Source of the DNA: JAQGMO01 sp050954505
Lineage (GTDB): Bacteria > Pseudomonadota > Gammaproteobacteria > Burkholderiales > Burkholderiaceae_D
Direction: 5' to 3'
NCBI GenBank assembly: GCA_050954505.1
Contig: JBPBPY010000286.1
Location: forward strand, 1 to 11,225
DNA length: 11,225 nucleotides
Made by a program: the position numbers and the translations under genes. Below, in pieces: positions 1 through 6,182 of the stretch; within the stretch, counting starts at the first letter, position 1, and every line of letters begins with the position of its first letter. The notes under the pieces were generated by a model. The model did not search any database. It worked only from the letters and a program-made list of their open reading frames with translations, and was not told the origin of the DNA.

Positions 1-75
1 GCAACTGTCCTTTTTTTCATGTGCCAAGCTGCAGCACACGTTCAAGCAGTGTCCCGGACCAGCGGGACAATGACC

Positions 76-444
76 TTACTTGACTGCAGCTTCCTTCAGA
101 TCCTTGCGGACTTCAGCGCGCTTGACGGCGTTGTCTTTTGCAGCTTCGGTCTTGTCGACCACGGCAGCGGTGTGTGCCTTGTCAGCCTTGACTTCCGCCT
201 TGACGACTTCCTTGTGTGCCTTGGCAACTGCCTTGACCTTGGCTTCGTCAGCCTTGGCATCAGCCTTTTCTACTTTGGCATCGGCCTTGGCTTCTTCCTT
301 TGCTTGCTTGGCATCAGCCTTGCTCACGGTCTTGGCGGCCTTGGTTTCTGCCCTGTCGGTCGGGGTGGTGGTGGTGACGGTCGATTGGGCAAAAGCCGAG
401 GTAGCGAAAAGGCCGGCGATCAACACTGCGAGTAATTTGTTCAT
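76..444 (-). CDS. Small exported Lys/Ala-rich (KAD-repeat) protein, function unknown
   Basis: The product is 122 aa. It starts with a clear Sec signal peptide (MNKLLAVLIAGLFATSAFAQ, cleavage likely after SAFA), so it should be periplasmic or secreted. The mature part is almost entirely Ala, Lys, Glu, Asp and Val, with recurring K-A-D-A-K units from about residue 42 to 95. It should form long charged helices, and no enzymatic motif is visible. The ATG at 444 was chosen because the signal peptide begins there and an AGGA lies 7 nt upstream on the minus strand. The frame stays open to 588, but that extension has no ribosome binding site and would bury the signal peptide. The composition resembles histone H1-like or stress-related Ala/Lys-rich proteins, but low complexity makes any homology call unsafe. 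Existence of the gene is fairly sure; its function is unknown. Confidence 0.8.
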   Translation of the reverse strand: MNKLLAVLIAGLFATSAFAQSTVTTTTPTDRAETKAAKTVSKADAKQAKEEAKADAKVEKADAKADEAKVKAVAKAHKEVVKAEVKADKAHTAAVVDKTEAAKDNAVKRAEVRKDLKEAAVK

Positions 445-845
445 GTCTGTTTCCTTTTGATGATTAATGAAGACCGGGCTGATTCCCATGCAACGAGGAT
501 AAGAACGCCAGCCTGCTGCGAATGGTTGACCTGTCTTACGATCCGTTACATGTTGCAAGGCAACCCAAGATCGAACTGGACGCAGCATAACCGGTGAAAC
601 AAGGTAAATGGTGGACTACGGGCAATAGATTGACAGGCATCAATAGGGCATTCTCACAATTGCTTACCAATTAGTATAAATTTCCCGTCAAATGTTGAAC
701 CAAGCCAATGTTTTAAGAAATATGAAGTGTAAGATCAAAACACTGCAACAATGAAAACGTTGCTGTGCGAATGAATCTGCACGGTTCAATCGCAGCCAGT
801 ACCACTCATCGACATGCCGCTCCAGGCGATCTCAAAGGATAAAAA
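445..845. other. Gene-free divergent intergenic region
   Basis: About 400 bp lie between two divergently transcribed small exported-protein genes, so promoters for both should be here. No convincing ORF was found. The part from about 600 to 780 is distinctly AT-richer than the surroundings. A TATAAA at 675-680 is a possible plus-strand -10 element. Next to it is a short inverted repeat, AATTG (658-662) with CAATT (668-672), that could be an operator. A TTGACA at 630-635 is too far from that -10 to pair with it. A five-bp hairpin (GTTGC 552-556 with GCAAC 560-564) has no T-run. None of these is strong enough to name a promoter. Confidence 0.4.
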
Positions 846-1085
846 ATGAAAAAACTATTGTGCGCACTTGCAATGATTGCTGCCATGAGCCCACTGACCC
901 AGGCTTCAGCGGCCCAGACTGGCGAGCGCGTTGCGCCTGCAGTCAGCGTTCCGGCTGGTGCCATGCACCAGGTCGTCGACCGTCGCGACATGCGTCACCC
1001 ACCGCGCCGGATGGTTCGCTGCCGTGACGGCTCCATGAAGCGCTTGGCTGGCGATTGCCGTCGTCATGGCGGCATCCGCCGCTAA
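846..1085 (+). CDS. Tiny secreted basic protein with DUF3761-like Cys...HGG tail
   Basis: The product is 79 aa. A Sec signal peptide (MKKLLCALAMIAAMSPLTQA, cleavage likely around residue 22-23) shows export. The mature part is very basic. Its end carries C59-R-D-G-S, then C71-R-R-H-G-G, which resembles the C-x-D-G-[ST]...C-x2-H-G-G pattern of small secreted DUF3761 proteins. The Cys-Cys spacing is a little shorter than I expect for that family, and the usual aromatic end is replaced by IRR, so this is either a divergent member or a look-alike. The two cysteines could form a disulfide in the periplasm. The start is supported by AAAGGAT at 834-840, with AGGA 6 nt before the ATG. Function unknown. 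Confidence 0.75.
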   Translation: MKKLLCALAMIAAMSPLTQASAAQTGERVAPAVSVPAGAMHQVVDRRDMRHPPRRMVRCRDGSMKRLAGDCRRHGGIRR

Positions 1086-1150
1086 GCAGCTTTTCAAACC
1101 GGAATTTCGGGGCATAGCCGGCCCCCTAGTCACCGGCTCGAGCAGAAACC

Positions 1151-1194
1151 GGGGTGGATTGCTGGCTGACGTTGTCAGCATGGCGATCCGCCCC
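1151..1194 (+). ncRNA. Long near-perfect RNA hairpin in intergenic gap (terminator or cis-regulatory element)
   Basis: Arm 1151-1164 (GGGGTGGATTGCTG) pairs along its full length with 1181-1194 (TGGCGATCCGCCCC). After a single bulged A (1180), GCTGAC (1165-1170) pairs with GTCAGC (1174-1179) around a GTT triloop. That makes 20 pairs in 44 nt. Four of them are G-U wobbles, which pair only in plus-strand RNA and would be A-C mismatches in minus-strand RNA. It lies 66 nt after the stop of the small secreted protein and 105 nt before the metallophosphoesterase start. No U-run follows (the next bases are TGTGATTTACC), so it is not a standard intrinsic terminator. It could be a leader structure, a 3'-end stabiliser, an sRNA or a REP-like element. 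Confidence 0.5.
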
Positions 1195-1290
1195 TGTGAT
1201 TTACCGTTCGGCACACGGTTGAACTCGCCGACTTCGGTCCAATATGTATTTCCTGCAACAAGATTCGGCCGCCTGCCGTGTCGAACCCAC

Positions 1291-1294
1291 AGGA
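1291..1294 (+). promoter_or_regulatory. Shine-Dalgarno AGGA fixing the metallophosphoesterase start
   Basis: An AGGA sits 5 nt upstream of the ATG at 1300. It selects this start over the upstream in-frame ATG at 1066, which lies inside the preceding gene and has no ribosome binding site. Confidence 0.65.
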
Positions 1295-1299
1295 ATTAC

Positions 1300-2508
1300 A
1301 TGCCCGGCACCAATGCATTACCCCATCCTTCTGCGAATCGTCCCAGACGTTCCCTGCGCGGCTTCCTGTTTGTCATCCTGATCCTCGCCGCACTGCATGG
1401 CTACATTGCCTGGCGTTTGCTGCCATCGCTGTTGCCGGTCCCCCTGAGCATTACCTGGTACGGCTGGCCTGTCCTGCTGCTGGCCGTACTGGCGTTGCTG
1501 CTCTCGACGCTGCTGATTCCGTTGAGCCTGGCTAGCGGGTCGCTGCGCGTGAGCCACCGGCAAGGCGACCGCATTGCCTGGGCCGGCTCACTGCTGATGG
1601 GCTGGTTTTCTTCGCTGCTGGTGATGACCCTGCTGCGCGACATCGTGCAGGGGGTACTTGGCGTGATGGCCGCGCTGCCGCCTGTCTATGCATCCAATTC
1701 CGCAACGGTCGTGGTGACATTGTCGCTGGCCGTCACGCTGGTGGGGTTTTTCAATGCCCGGCGACTCGCGCGCGTGGTCGATATCGATATCCCCATTTCC
1801 AACCTGGCGCCGGCGCTGGCCGGCTTTACCATCATCCAGCTCAGCGACATCCATGTCGGCCCGACCATCAAGCGCCGCTATGTGGAAGCCATCGTCAAGC
1901 GGGTCAATGGCCTCGGCGCCGACCTGGTCGCCATCACCGGCGATGTGGTCGATGGTAGCGTCAAACAGCTGGCCCAGCACACCGCGCCGCTGGGCAAACT
2001 CGATTCGCGCCACGGGACTTATGTGGTTACCGGCAACCATGAATATTATTCCGGCGCCAGCGCATGGATGACCGAATTCAGACGCCTGGGCATGCAGGCA
2101 TTGATGAATGAACATGTGGTGCTTCAGCATGATGGCGCCGAACTGGTGGTCGGCGGCATTACCGATTACAGTGCCCACCATTTCGATCTGGCCCAGCGCA
2201 GCGATGCCCGCAAGGCAATCGCCGGCGCGCCCGGCCAGACCACCAGCGTGCTGCTGGCGCATCAGCCACGTTCAGCCAAGGGCGCTGCCGATGCCGGCTT
2301 CGATCTGCAGCTCTCGGGCCATACCCACGGCGGCCAGTTCTGGCCATGGAACCTGTTCGTGCGTTTGCAGCAGCCTTATACCGCAGGGCTGGCCCGGCTG
2401 GGTAAACTGTGGGTGTACACCAGCCGCGGCACTGGCTACTGGGGTCCGCCAAAACGGTTTGGCGCGCCATCGGAAATCACCCGCTTGCGCCTGGTGGCTG
2501 CAGCATGA
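1300..2508 (+). CDS. Membrane-anchored metallophosphoesterase (YkuE/YaeI-like)
   Basis: The product is 402 aa. The N-terminal ~155 residues hold about four hydrophobic helices (roughly 20-40, 54-80, 93-115 and 133-152). A calcineurin-like metallophosphoesterase domain then runs to the C-terminus. The whole metal-binding signature is present: D183-x-H185 (SDIHVG), G-D215 (TGDVVDG), G-N246-H247-E (GNHEYY), H321 (LLAHQP) and G-H341-T-H343-GGQ. The enzyme should hydrolyse a phosphoester with a dinuclear metal centre at the membrane. YkuE/YaeI-type members have been linked to lipid or cell-envelope substrates, but the substrate cannot be told from sequence. It stands alone on the plus strand behind a 214-bp leader containing the 1151-1194 hairpin. 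All catalytic residues are intact, so the family call is firm. Confidence 0.92.
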   Translation: MPGTNALPHPSANRPRRSLRGFLFVILILAALHGYIAWRLLPSLLPVPLSITWYGWPVLLLAVLALLLSTLLIPLSLASGSLRVSHRQGDRIAWAGSLLMGWFSSLLVMTLLRDIVQGVLGVMAALPPVYASNSATVVVTLSLAVTLVGFFNARRLARVVDIDIPISNLAPALAGFTIIQLSDIHVGPTIKRRYVEAIVKRVNGLGADLVAITGDVVDGSVKQLAQHTAPLGKLDSRHGTYVVTGNHEYYSGASAWMTEFRRLGMQALMNEHVVLQHDGAELVVGGITDYSAHHFDLAQRSDARKAIAGAPGQTTSVLLAHQPRSAKGAADAGFDLQLSGHTHGGQFWPWNLFVRLQQPYTAGLARLGKLWVYTSRGTGYWGPPKRFGAPSEITRLRLVAAA

Positions 2509-2584
2509 GGCGAACTTGCCGCCAGCGGGATCGATATGCAAAAGGCCGGCCAAGCCTGTGATGTCTTCATGGCGCAAGCACATT

Positions 2585-2624
2585 GAACCGGCTCAGTTCC
2601 GGGAACCGGAGCCGGGAACCGGTT
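2585..2624. repeat. GAACCGG-rich inverted/direct repeat region; possible weak terminator
   Basis: GAACCGG occurs three times (2585-2591, 2603-2609, 2616-2622), and GGGAACCGG occurs twice (2601-2609, 2614-2622). The region also folds: GGCTC (2590-2594) pairs with GAGCC (2609-2613), enclosing GTTC (2596-2599) with GAAC (2603-2606). AACCGG (2586-2591) and CCGGTT (2619-2624) are an alternative outer pair. The T-containing stretch that follows (2623-2637) is interrupted, so termination of the metallophosphoesterase transcript is only possible. Confidence 0.4.
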
Positions 2625-2642
2625 ACTAATCTTTCTCACCAT
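2615..2642 (+). promoter_or_regulatory. Possible HrpL-type (hrp-box-like) promoter before the F-box gene
   Basis: GGAACC (2615-2620) is followed after 15 nt by TCACCAT (2636-2642). The HrpL-dependent consensus used for type III effectors in several proteobacteria is GGAACC-N15/16-CCACNNA. The -35 half is exact; the -10 half matches at three of five fixed positions. A transcript from here would start about 25 nt before the ATG at 2675. The same GGAACC is also part of the local inverted repeat, so a chance match is quite possible. Confidence 0.22.
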
Positions 2643-2674
2643 GGATGGCAATTCAGCCACCATTTTGGGAAAGC

Positions 2675-3943
2675 ATGATGAAACGAACAGCCGAAGAACC
2701 ATTTTCGTCCCGCAAGCGCTTTGCCTCCAGTGCGGCCCACCCTGCAGCTTGCCATCCCGGCACTGCAGAAATTGGCAGCGGCAATCCCCCCGCAACACGC
2801 AGCGGCGCAACAGCGCACACACCCGCAGCGCAACGCCAGCCGCGCTGCCATGTTCGGGAGCCGATACAGGCGCCCGGCTTGCCAGTGACAACCTTCGAAA
2901 TGATTCCGGGAGAGTTGTTACCCGAAATAATCAAGTCATTGGACAAACCGGCACTGTGTGATTTTTCGGAAATGTCCCGCAAGTGCTGGGAAGCGAGCAG
3001 CGATTTCCGCCAATATGCGTCTTTCGAGGCTGGACTCAACAATTGGGCCAGAGCAACGCTTACCTGTTTCCGCGACAGTGAACTGCTCAACGTGCTGCTT
3101 GGCCGCTGGGACGATTTCAAGAACCTTCTTTGCGGCGCAACCATTTCCGGCGCCGCGTGGGCGAAGCAGGCGTACTCGCCTCGTCTTGCACTGCATCGGC
3201 ATCTTGGCAAGCAGCTGGCCGCCTTGACCTGGAACCAGCTTACGATCATTCGCGCACGTCGACTCGGCGCGCCGGATCGGCTGCTTGAACAGCAAATGGA
3301 GGCGATCTGCACTGCGGCATTCGACGCTGTCCAAAGACACGATGCCTTCGATAGCGCAACGATTTTTCATCAATGGATGATGCTTGCCGTCTTGTTCAAG
3401 CGCCACGACATGCCGGCGTGGTCGCAATTGCAAACAGCGTTTGGCCGCTTGAGTCCAGCTGTGCAGGCAAAAGTGCTGGCCAGGATGGCATGGGAGCTTG
3501 GCGACTTGCCGTTGCTGGCAAACGAACGTAAATTGCTCGACTTCAAAAAGTTCAGTATCTGCATGGCACGGGATCATTTGACACAGGTGCAGTCGTGGGC
3601 CACTGCCGCGGCACCTGATGGACAGCAAGCACTCCAGTGGGCAAGGCAACAGCGCCAGGCCATGAGCATGCTGGTTATGGCATATGGCCAGAGCCGGTTG
3701 AATGGTTTGCCAGCAGACACCACCTACCTCAAACGATTTTTTGCCCTTGGCATCGATGACCCGGACAGTTCACGGCTCGATACGCAATTCATCCGGCAAT
3801 ACCTTGGACATCTGAACGTCAAGGAGTCAAACCAGATCACAAGATTCGATTTGCACGTGGCTGCATCGCAGAGCATCTCGAACGCCTTGATGTGCAGGAC
3901 CATGATTTGTCGCTGTACCGGCTTACGGCCCACTACCATGTGA
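2675..3943 (+). CDS. 5' open frame: disordered N-terminus, F-box-like domain, helical region
   Basis: This is the upstream frame of the interrupted gene, 422 aa as written. It carries the disordered leader, the F-box-like domain and about 270 residues of helical sequence such as the stretch around LSPAVQAKVLARM (P261). The last ~33 residues after 3841 change character (few charges, several Cys and Met, ending LRPTTM) and look like out-of-frame translation. The natural protein therefore probably left this frame before 3850. No signal peptide or transmembrane segment is visible, as expected for a cytoplasmic or injected protein. If translated as is, it would be a truncated product that still contains the whole F-box. 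Confidence 0.6.
   Translation: MMKRTAEEPFSSRKRFASSAAHPAACHPGTAEIGSGNPPATRSGATAHTPAAQRQPRCHVREPIQAPGLPVTTFEMIPGELLPEIIKSLDKPALCDFSEMSRKCWEASSDFRQYASFEAGLNNWARATLTCFRDSELLNVLLGRWDDFKNLLCGATISGAAWAKQAYSPRLALHRHLGKQLAALTWNQLTIIRARRLGAPDRLLEQQMEAICTAAFDAVQRHDAFDSATIFHQWMMLAVLFKRHDMPAWSQLQTAFGRLSPAVQAKVLARMAWELGDLPLLANERKLLDFKKFSICMARDHLTQVQSWATAAAPDGQQALQWARQQRQAMSMLVMAYGQSRLNGLPADTTYLKRFFALGIDDPDSSRLDTQFIRQYLGHLNVKESNQITRFDLHVAASQSISNALMCRTMICRCTGLRPTTM
3760..3943 (+). other. Frameshift window between the two open frames
   Basis: The upstream frame ends with TGA at 3941-3943. The downstream frame is open only after its TGA at 3757-3759, so the shift must lie between these. Protein character switches at about 3841: upstream text reads well through KESNQIT, and downstream text reads well from KIRFARGCIAEHLERLD. 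One added A beside AA at 3841-3842 would give a continuous frame. No classic X-XXY-YYZ slippery heptamer was found here, so mutation or a homopolymer sequencing error is more likely than programmed frameshifting. Confidence 0.6.
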
Positions 3944-4734
3944 AATGCCCTAAAAACAATCGTTCGCCACTGTTTGCCAAGCTGGTGTCCGACCGGAAAC
4001 GTTTGCCAGCGCCCGCATTGCAGCGAGAGGTCTTGAAGGAAATCCTCGCCATCGGCTTGCGCAGCATCGAACAATTCGATTGCTTCATGGGGCTCTGCAT
4101 GGCACTACCACAGGTGGAATCATTCGAGGTTCTGCTGGCAATCGAGCGCAATGCCTTGAAAAAAATTCCGTATGAAGAACGTCCACTCCTGCTGCAAAAA
4201 TTGGTGCGTCATTACACGAACCTGCAACCTTCACAGTTTGCCCGCCTGCTGGAAAATGCCATTGGCATCGGTGACACGGGTGCAGAATGGGTGCGTTACC
4301 TGAAAATCGATGGCAGAACGATTTTGGATCATGTTGCCGAATTTGCTGATGAGGAAAAATTGCTGGCAATCCAGACTCTGGCGAAGATTTTGCCAGCCGC
4401 TTCGGTAAAAATGGCCAGATACCTGTTCGCCGAAATTGTCGACTTTTTCGAAGAAATGTCGCCAGAAACCGCCCACCAGGCGCTGCTTGCCATCTTGCAG
4501 GCTGACGAAGAGCGTCTCGGAGCATCGTCCGTAACCAGCCCTTATCCTGCAATGGAAAATCTTGCTACCGTGCTTCCGCTGCAACAAAGGGGCGTTTTCA
4601 ATCAAATCTTCAGCCAGCGCAATGCCCTGCATGAGGCCATGACAAGGCAAAACGAAAAGCTGATCCAGGTGCAGTTGCAGCGTGAACGCCTGCAGCGGGC
4701 TGTGCAGCAAACCGGAAACACAGCGCAGCTGTAG
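3892..4734 (+). CDS. 3' open frame: helical C-terminal half of the F-box-like protein
   Basis: From its first ATG this frame gives 280 aa, but sensible protein begins upstream at about 3841 and the ATG at 3892 has no obvious Shine-Dalgarno. It is therefore read as the C-terminal half of the same gene. The sequence is a succession of amphipathic helices. Several begin with a Pro-containing turn followed by Leu/Ile-rich helices (PALQREVLKEIL, PYEERPLLLQKLV, SPETAHQALLAIL), which suggests an alpha-solenoid of HEAT type without a clean repeat length. The end (about 4640-4734) is Gln/Arg/Glu-rich and may form a coiled coil. Its stop lies 21 bp from that of the convergent aminotransferase. Confidence 0.55.
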   Translation: MQDHDLSLYRLTAHYHVKCPKNNRSPLFAKLVSDRKRLPAPALQREVLKEILAIGLRSIEQFDCFMGLCMALPQVESFEVLLAIERNALKKIPYEERPLLLQKLVRHYTNLQPSQFARLLENAIGIGDTGAEWVRYLKIDGRTILDHVAEFADEEKLLAIQTLAKILPAASVKMARYLFAEIVDFFEEMSPETAHQALLAILQADEERLGASSVTSPYPAMENLATVLPLQQRGVFNQIFSQRNALHEAMTRQNEKLIQVQLQRERLQRAVQQTGNTAQL

Positions 4735-4755
4735 CCTCGGGCTGCCGCGCAGGTC

Positions 4756-6105
4756 TCAGGCGGTTTCGTTGAGTGCGTCGCGTACGGTATCGAAAATGCG
4801 CGTGATTTCCGCATCCTGGATGATCAGCGGTGGTGAAAACGCCAGGATGTCGCCGGTGTAGCGCACCATGACGCCGGCTTCATAGCACTTCTTGAATACT
4901 TCATAGGCACGGGCACCGGGGTGCCCAGGGCGGGGCGCCAGTTCAATGCCGGCAATGAGCCCGAGATTGCGCACATCCTTGACATGCTGCGCGCCTTTGA
5001 CGCTGTGCGCCGCCGTCTCGAAGGCCGGCGCCATGGTGGCGGCGCGGGCGAACAAGCCTTCGCTCTGGTACAGATCGAGCGCGGCGATGGCGGCGGCAAC
5101 AGCCACCGGATGGGCGGAATAGGTATAGCCGTGCATGAGTTCGATGCTGCCGGCGGCCGCTGCCGACATGACGGCATCATGGATCTCGCGTTTTACTGCC
5201 ACCGCACCCATCGGGATGGCGGCATTGTTGATGCCCTTGGCCAGTGTCAGCAGGTCGGGCGTGACGCCAAAATAACTGCTTGCCGTGGCTGCGCCGAGGC
5301 GGCCGAAACCGGTAATGACTTCATCGAAGATGAGCAGAATGCCATGCTTGTCGCACAGGCTGCGCAAGCGTTGCAGATAACCTGCGGGCGGAATCAGCAC
5401 GCCGGTCGAGCCGGCCACCGGCTCGACGATCACGGCGGCAATTGTCGAGGCATCGTGCAGCGCCACCAGGCGTTCGAGTTCGTCGGCCAGAAGTTCTCCC
5501 CATGCCGGCTGGCCGCGGCTGTAGGCGGCTTGTTCGAGATTGAGCGTGTGCGGCAGGTGGTCGACGCCGGGCAGCAGGCTGTTGGAAAACGCCTTGCGGT
5601 TGCCAGGAATGCCGCCTACCGAAATGCCGCCGAAGCCGGTGCCGTGGTAGCCGCGCTCGCGGCCGATGAAGCGGGTGCGCTGGCCTTCGCCGCGTGCGCG
5701 GTGGTAGGCCAGGACGATTTTCAGGGCGCTGTCGACGGCTTCCGAACCGGAGTTGGTAAAGAAGATCCGGTCCACACCAGCGGGCATCAGTGCGGCAACC
5801 TTGGCGGCGGCTTCGAATGCCATCGGATGGCCCATCTGGAACGAGGGCGCATAATCCATGGTGCCGATCTGGCGCGCGACAGCGTCACTGATTTCGTCGC
5901 GGCAGTGGCCCGCATTCACGCACCACAGGCCTGCGGTGGCATCGAGGATTTCCCGCCCGCTGTCGGTCTTGTAGTACATGCCCTTGGCCGAAACAAACAA
6001 GCGCGGTTCCTGCTTGTATTGGCGGTTGGCGGTGAAGGGCATCCAGAATGCCGACAGGTCGAGACTGGTTGCAGGGGTTACGGCGTGCGGTTCGGGAGCA
6101 TTCAT
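4756..6105 (-). CDS. Omega-amino acid (beta-alanine):pyruvate aminotransferase, class III
   Basis: The product is 449 aa, the normal length for the family (EC 2.6.1.18). The N-terminus AFWMPFTANRQYKQEPRLF is the typical opening of this enzyme. The PLP fold is complete: the phosphate-binding NSGSEAVDSALK, the FDEVITGFGR strand with D261 for the pyridine nitrogen, and the Schiff-base lysine K290 in TLAKGINNAAIPMG. It transfers the amino group of beta-alanine or other omega-amines to pyruvate, giving malonate semialdehyde and alanine. It acts in the cytoplasm in beta-alanine, pyrimidine or polyamine breakdown. The usual partner, a methylmalonate-semialdehyde dehydrogenase gene, is not in this window. 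GAGGA 6 nt upstream of the ATG supports the start. Related transaminases of the same class cannot be excluded, but this subfamily fits best. Confidence 0.92.
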   Translation of the reverse strand: MNAPEPHAVTPATSLDLSAFWMPFTANRQYKQEPRLFVSAKGMYYKTDSGREILDATAGLWCVNAGHCRDEISDAVARQIGTMDYAPSFQMGHPMAFEAAAKVAALMPAGVDRIFFTNSGSEAVDSALKIVLAYHRARGEGQRTRFIGRERGYHGTGFGGISVGGIPGNRKAFSNSLLPGVDHLPHTLNLEQAAYSRGQPAWGELLADELERLVALHDASTIAAVIVEPVAGSTGVLIPPAGYLQRLRSLCDKHGILLIFDEVITGFGRLGAATASSYFGVTPDLLTLAKGINNAAIPMGAVAVKREIHDAVMSAAAAGSIELMHGYTYSAHPVAVAAAIAALDLYQSEGLFARAATMAPAFETAAHSVKGAQHVKDVRNLGLIAGIELAPRPGHPGARAYEVFKKCYEAGVMVRYTGDILAFSPPLIIQDAEITRIFDTVRDALNETA

Positions 6106-6156
6106 GAACAGTCCTCGTCAGGTTGGGCAAGTCAAATGAAAATTACGGCCGGTGGC

Positions 6157-6182
6157 AGGAAGCGGCGTTGCCGGCGCTTCCT
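6157..6182 (-). terminator. Hairpin directly after the DedA-rhodanese stop
   Basis: AGGAAGCG (6157-6164) and CGCTTCCT (6175-6182) form an eight-bp stem around a 10-nt loop, directly abutting the minus-strand stop codon at 6183. The T-rich stretch on the minus strand (GTAATTTTCATTT) begins only about 10 nt beyond the stem, so this is at most a weak intrinsic terminator. It would separate the DedA-rhodanese gene from the aminotransferase downstream. Confidence 0.35.

Larger units (their letters stand above)
2675..4734 (+). pseudogene. F-box-like effector-type protein, interrupted by one frameshift
   Basis: Read as one gene, this encodes about 686 aa. The first ~70 residues are Ser/Thr/Pro/Ala/Arg-rich and look disordered, as in many translocated effectors. 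Residues ~76-118 match the F-box pattern: IPGELLPEIIKSLDKPAL, then DFSEMSRKCWEASSD. In eukaryotes this fold binds SKP1 of SCF ubiquitin ligases. The remainder is mostly helical with no domain I recognise. It ends in a Gln/Glu/Arg-rich stretch that may be a coiled coil. The reading frame changes between 3760 and 3943; one extra A near 3841 would rejoin both parts. I prefer the start at 2675 (or 2678), behind GGGA at 2667-2670, to the ATG at 2645, which has no Shine-Dalgarno. The gene looks less GC-rich than its neighbours, which fits acquisition by transfer. It could be a decayed gene, or an intact gene carrying a sequencing error. Confidence 0.65.

Noticed and set aside
11..68. Intrinsic terminator after the Lys/Ala-rich gene (hairpin 51-56/63-68 and the T-run 11-17)
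   Set aside because: The T-run is on the plus strand, so the minus-strand transcript would carry an A-run, and the hairpin is not next to a U-run.
1066..1299. N-terminal extension of the metallophosphoesterase by 78 residues
   Set aside because: It overlaps the small secreted-protein gene, crosses the 1151-1194 hairpin, lacks a ribosome binding site, and has no membrane or enzyme character.
1588..2262. 224-aa minus-strand open frame inside the metallophosphoesterase
   Set aside because: It is the shadow of a gene whose complete metal-binding motif set is on the plus strand.
2645..2674. Start of the F-box gene at the ATG at 2645
   Set aside because: No Shine-Dalgarno is found before it, whereas GGGA precedes the ATG pair at 2675/2678. 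Not fully excluded.
3800..3860. Programmed -1 ribosomal frameshift in the F-box gene
   Set aside because: No X-XXY-YYZ slippery heptamer or obvious downstream stimulatory structure was found; mutation or sequencing error is simpler.
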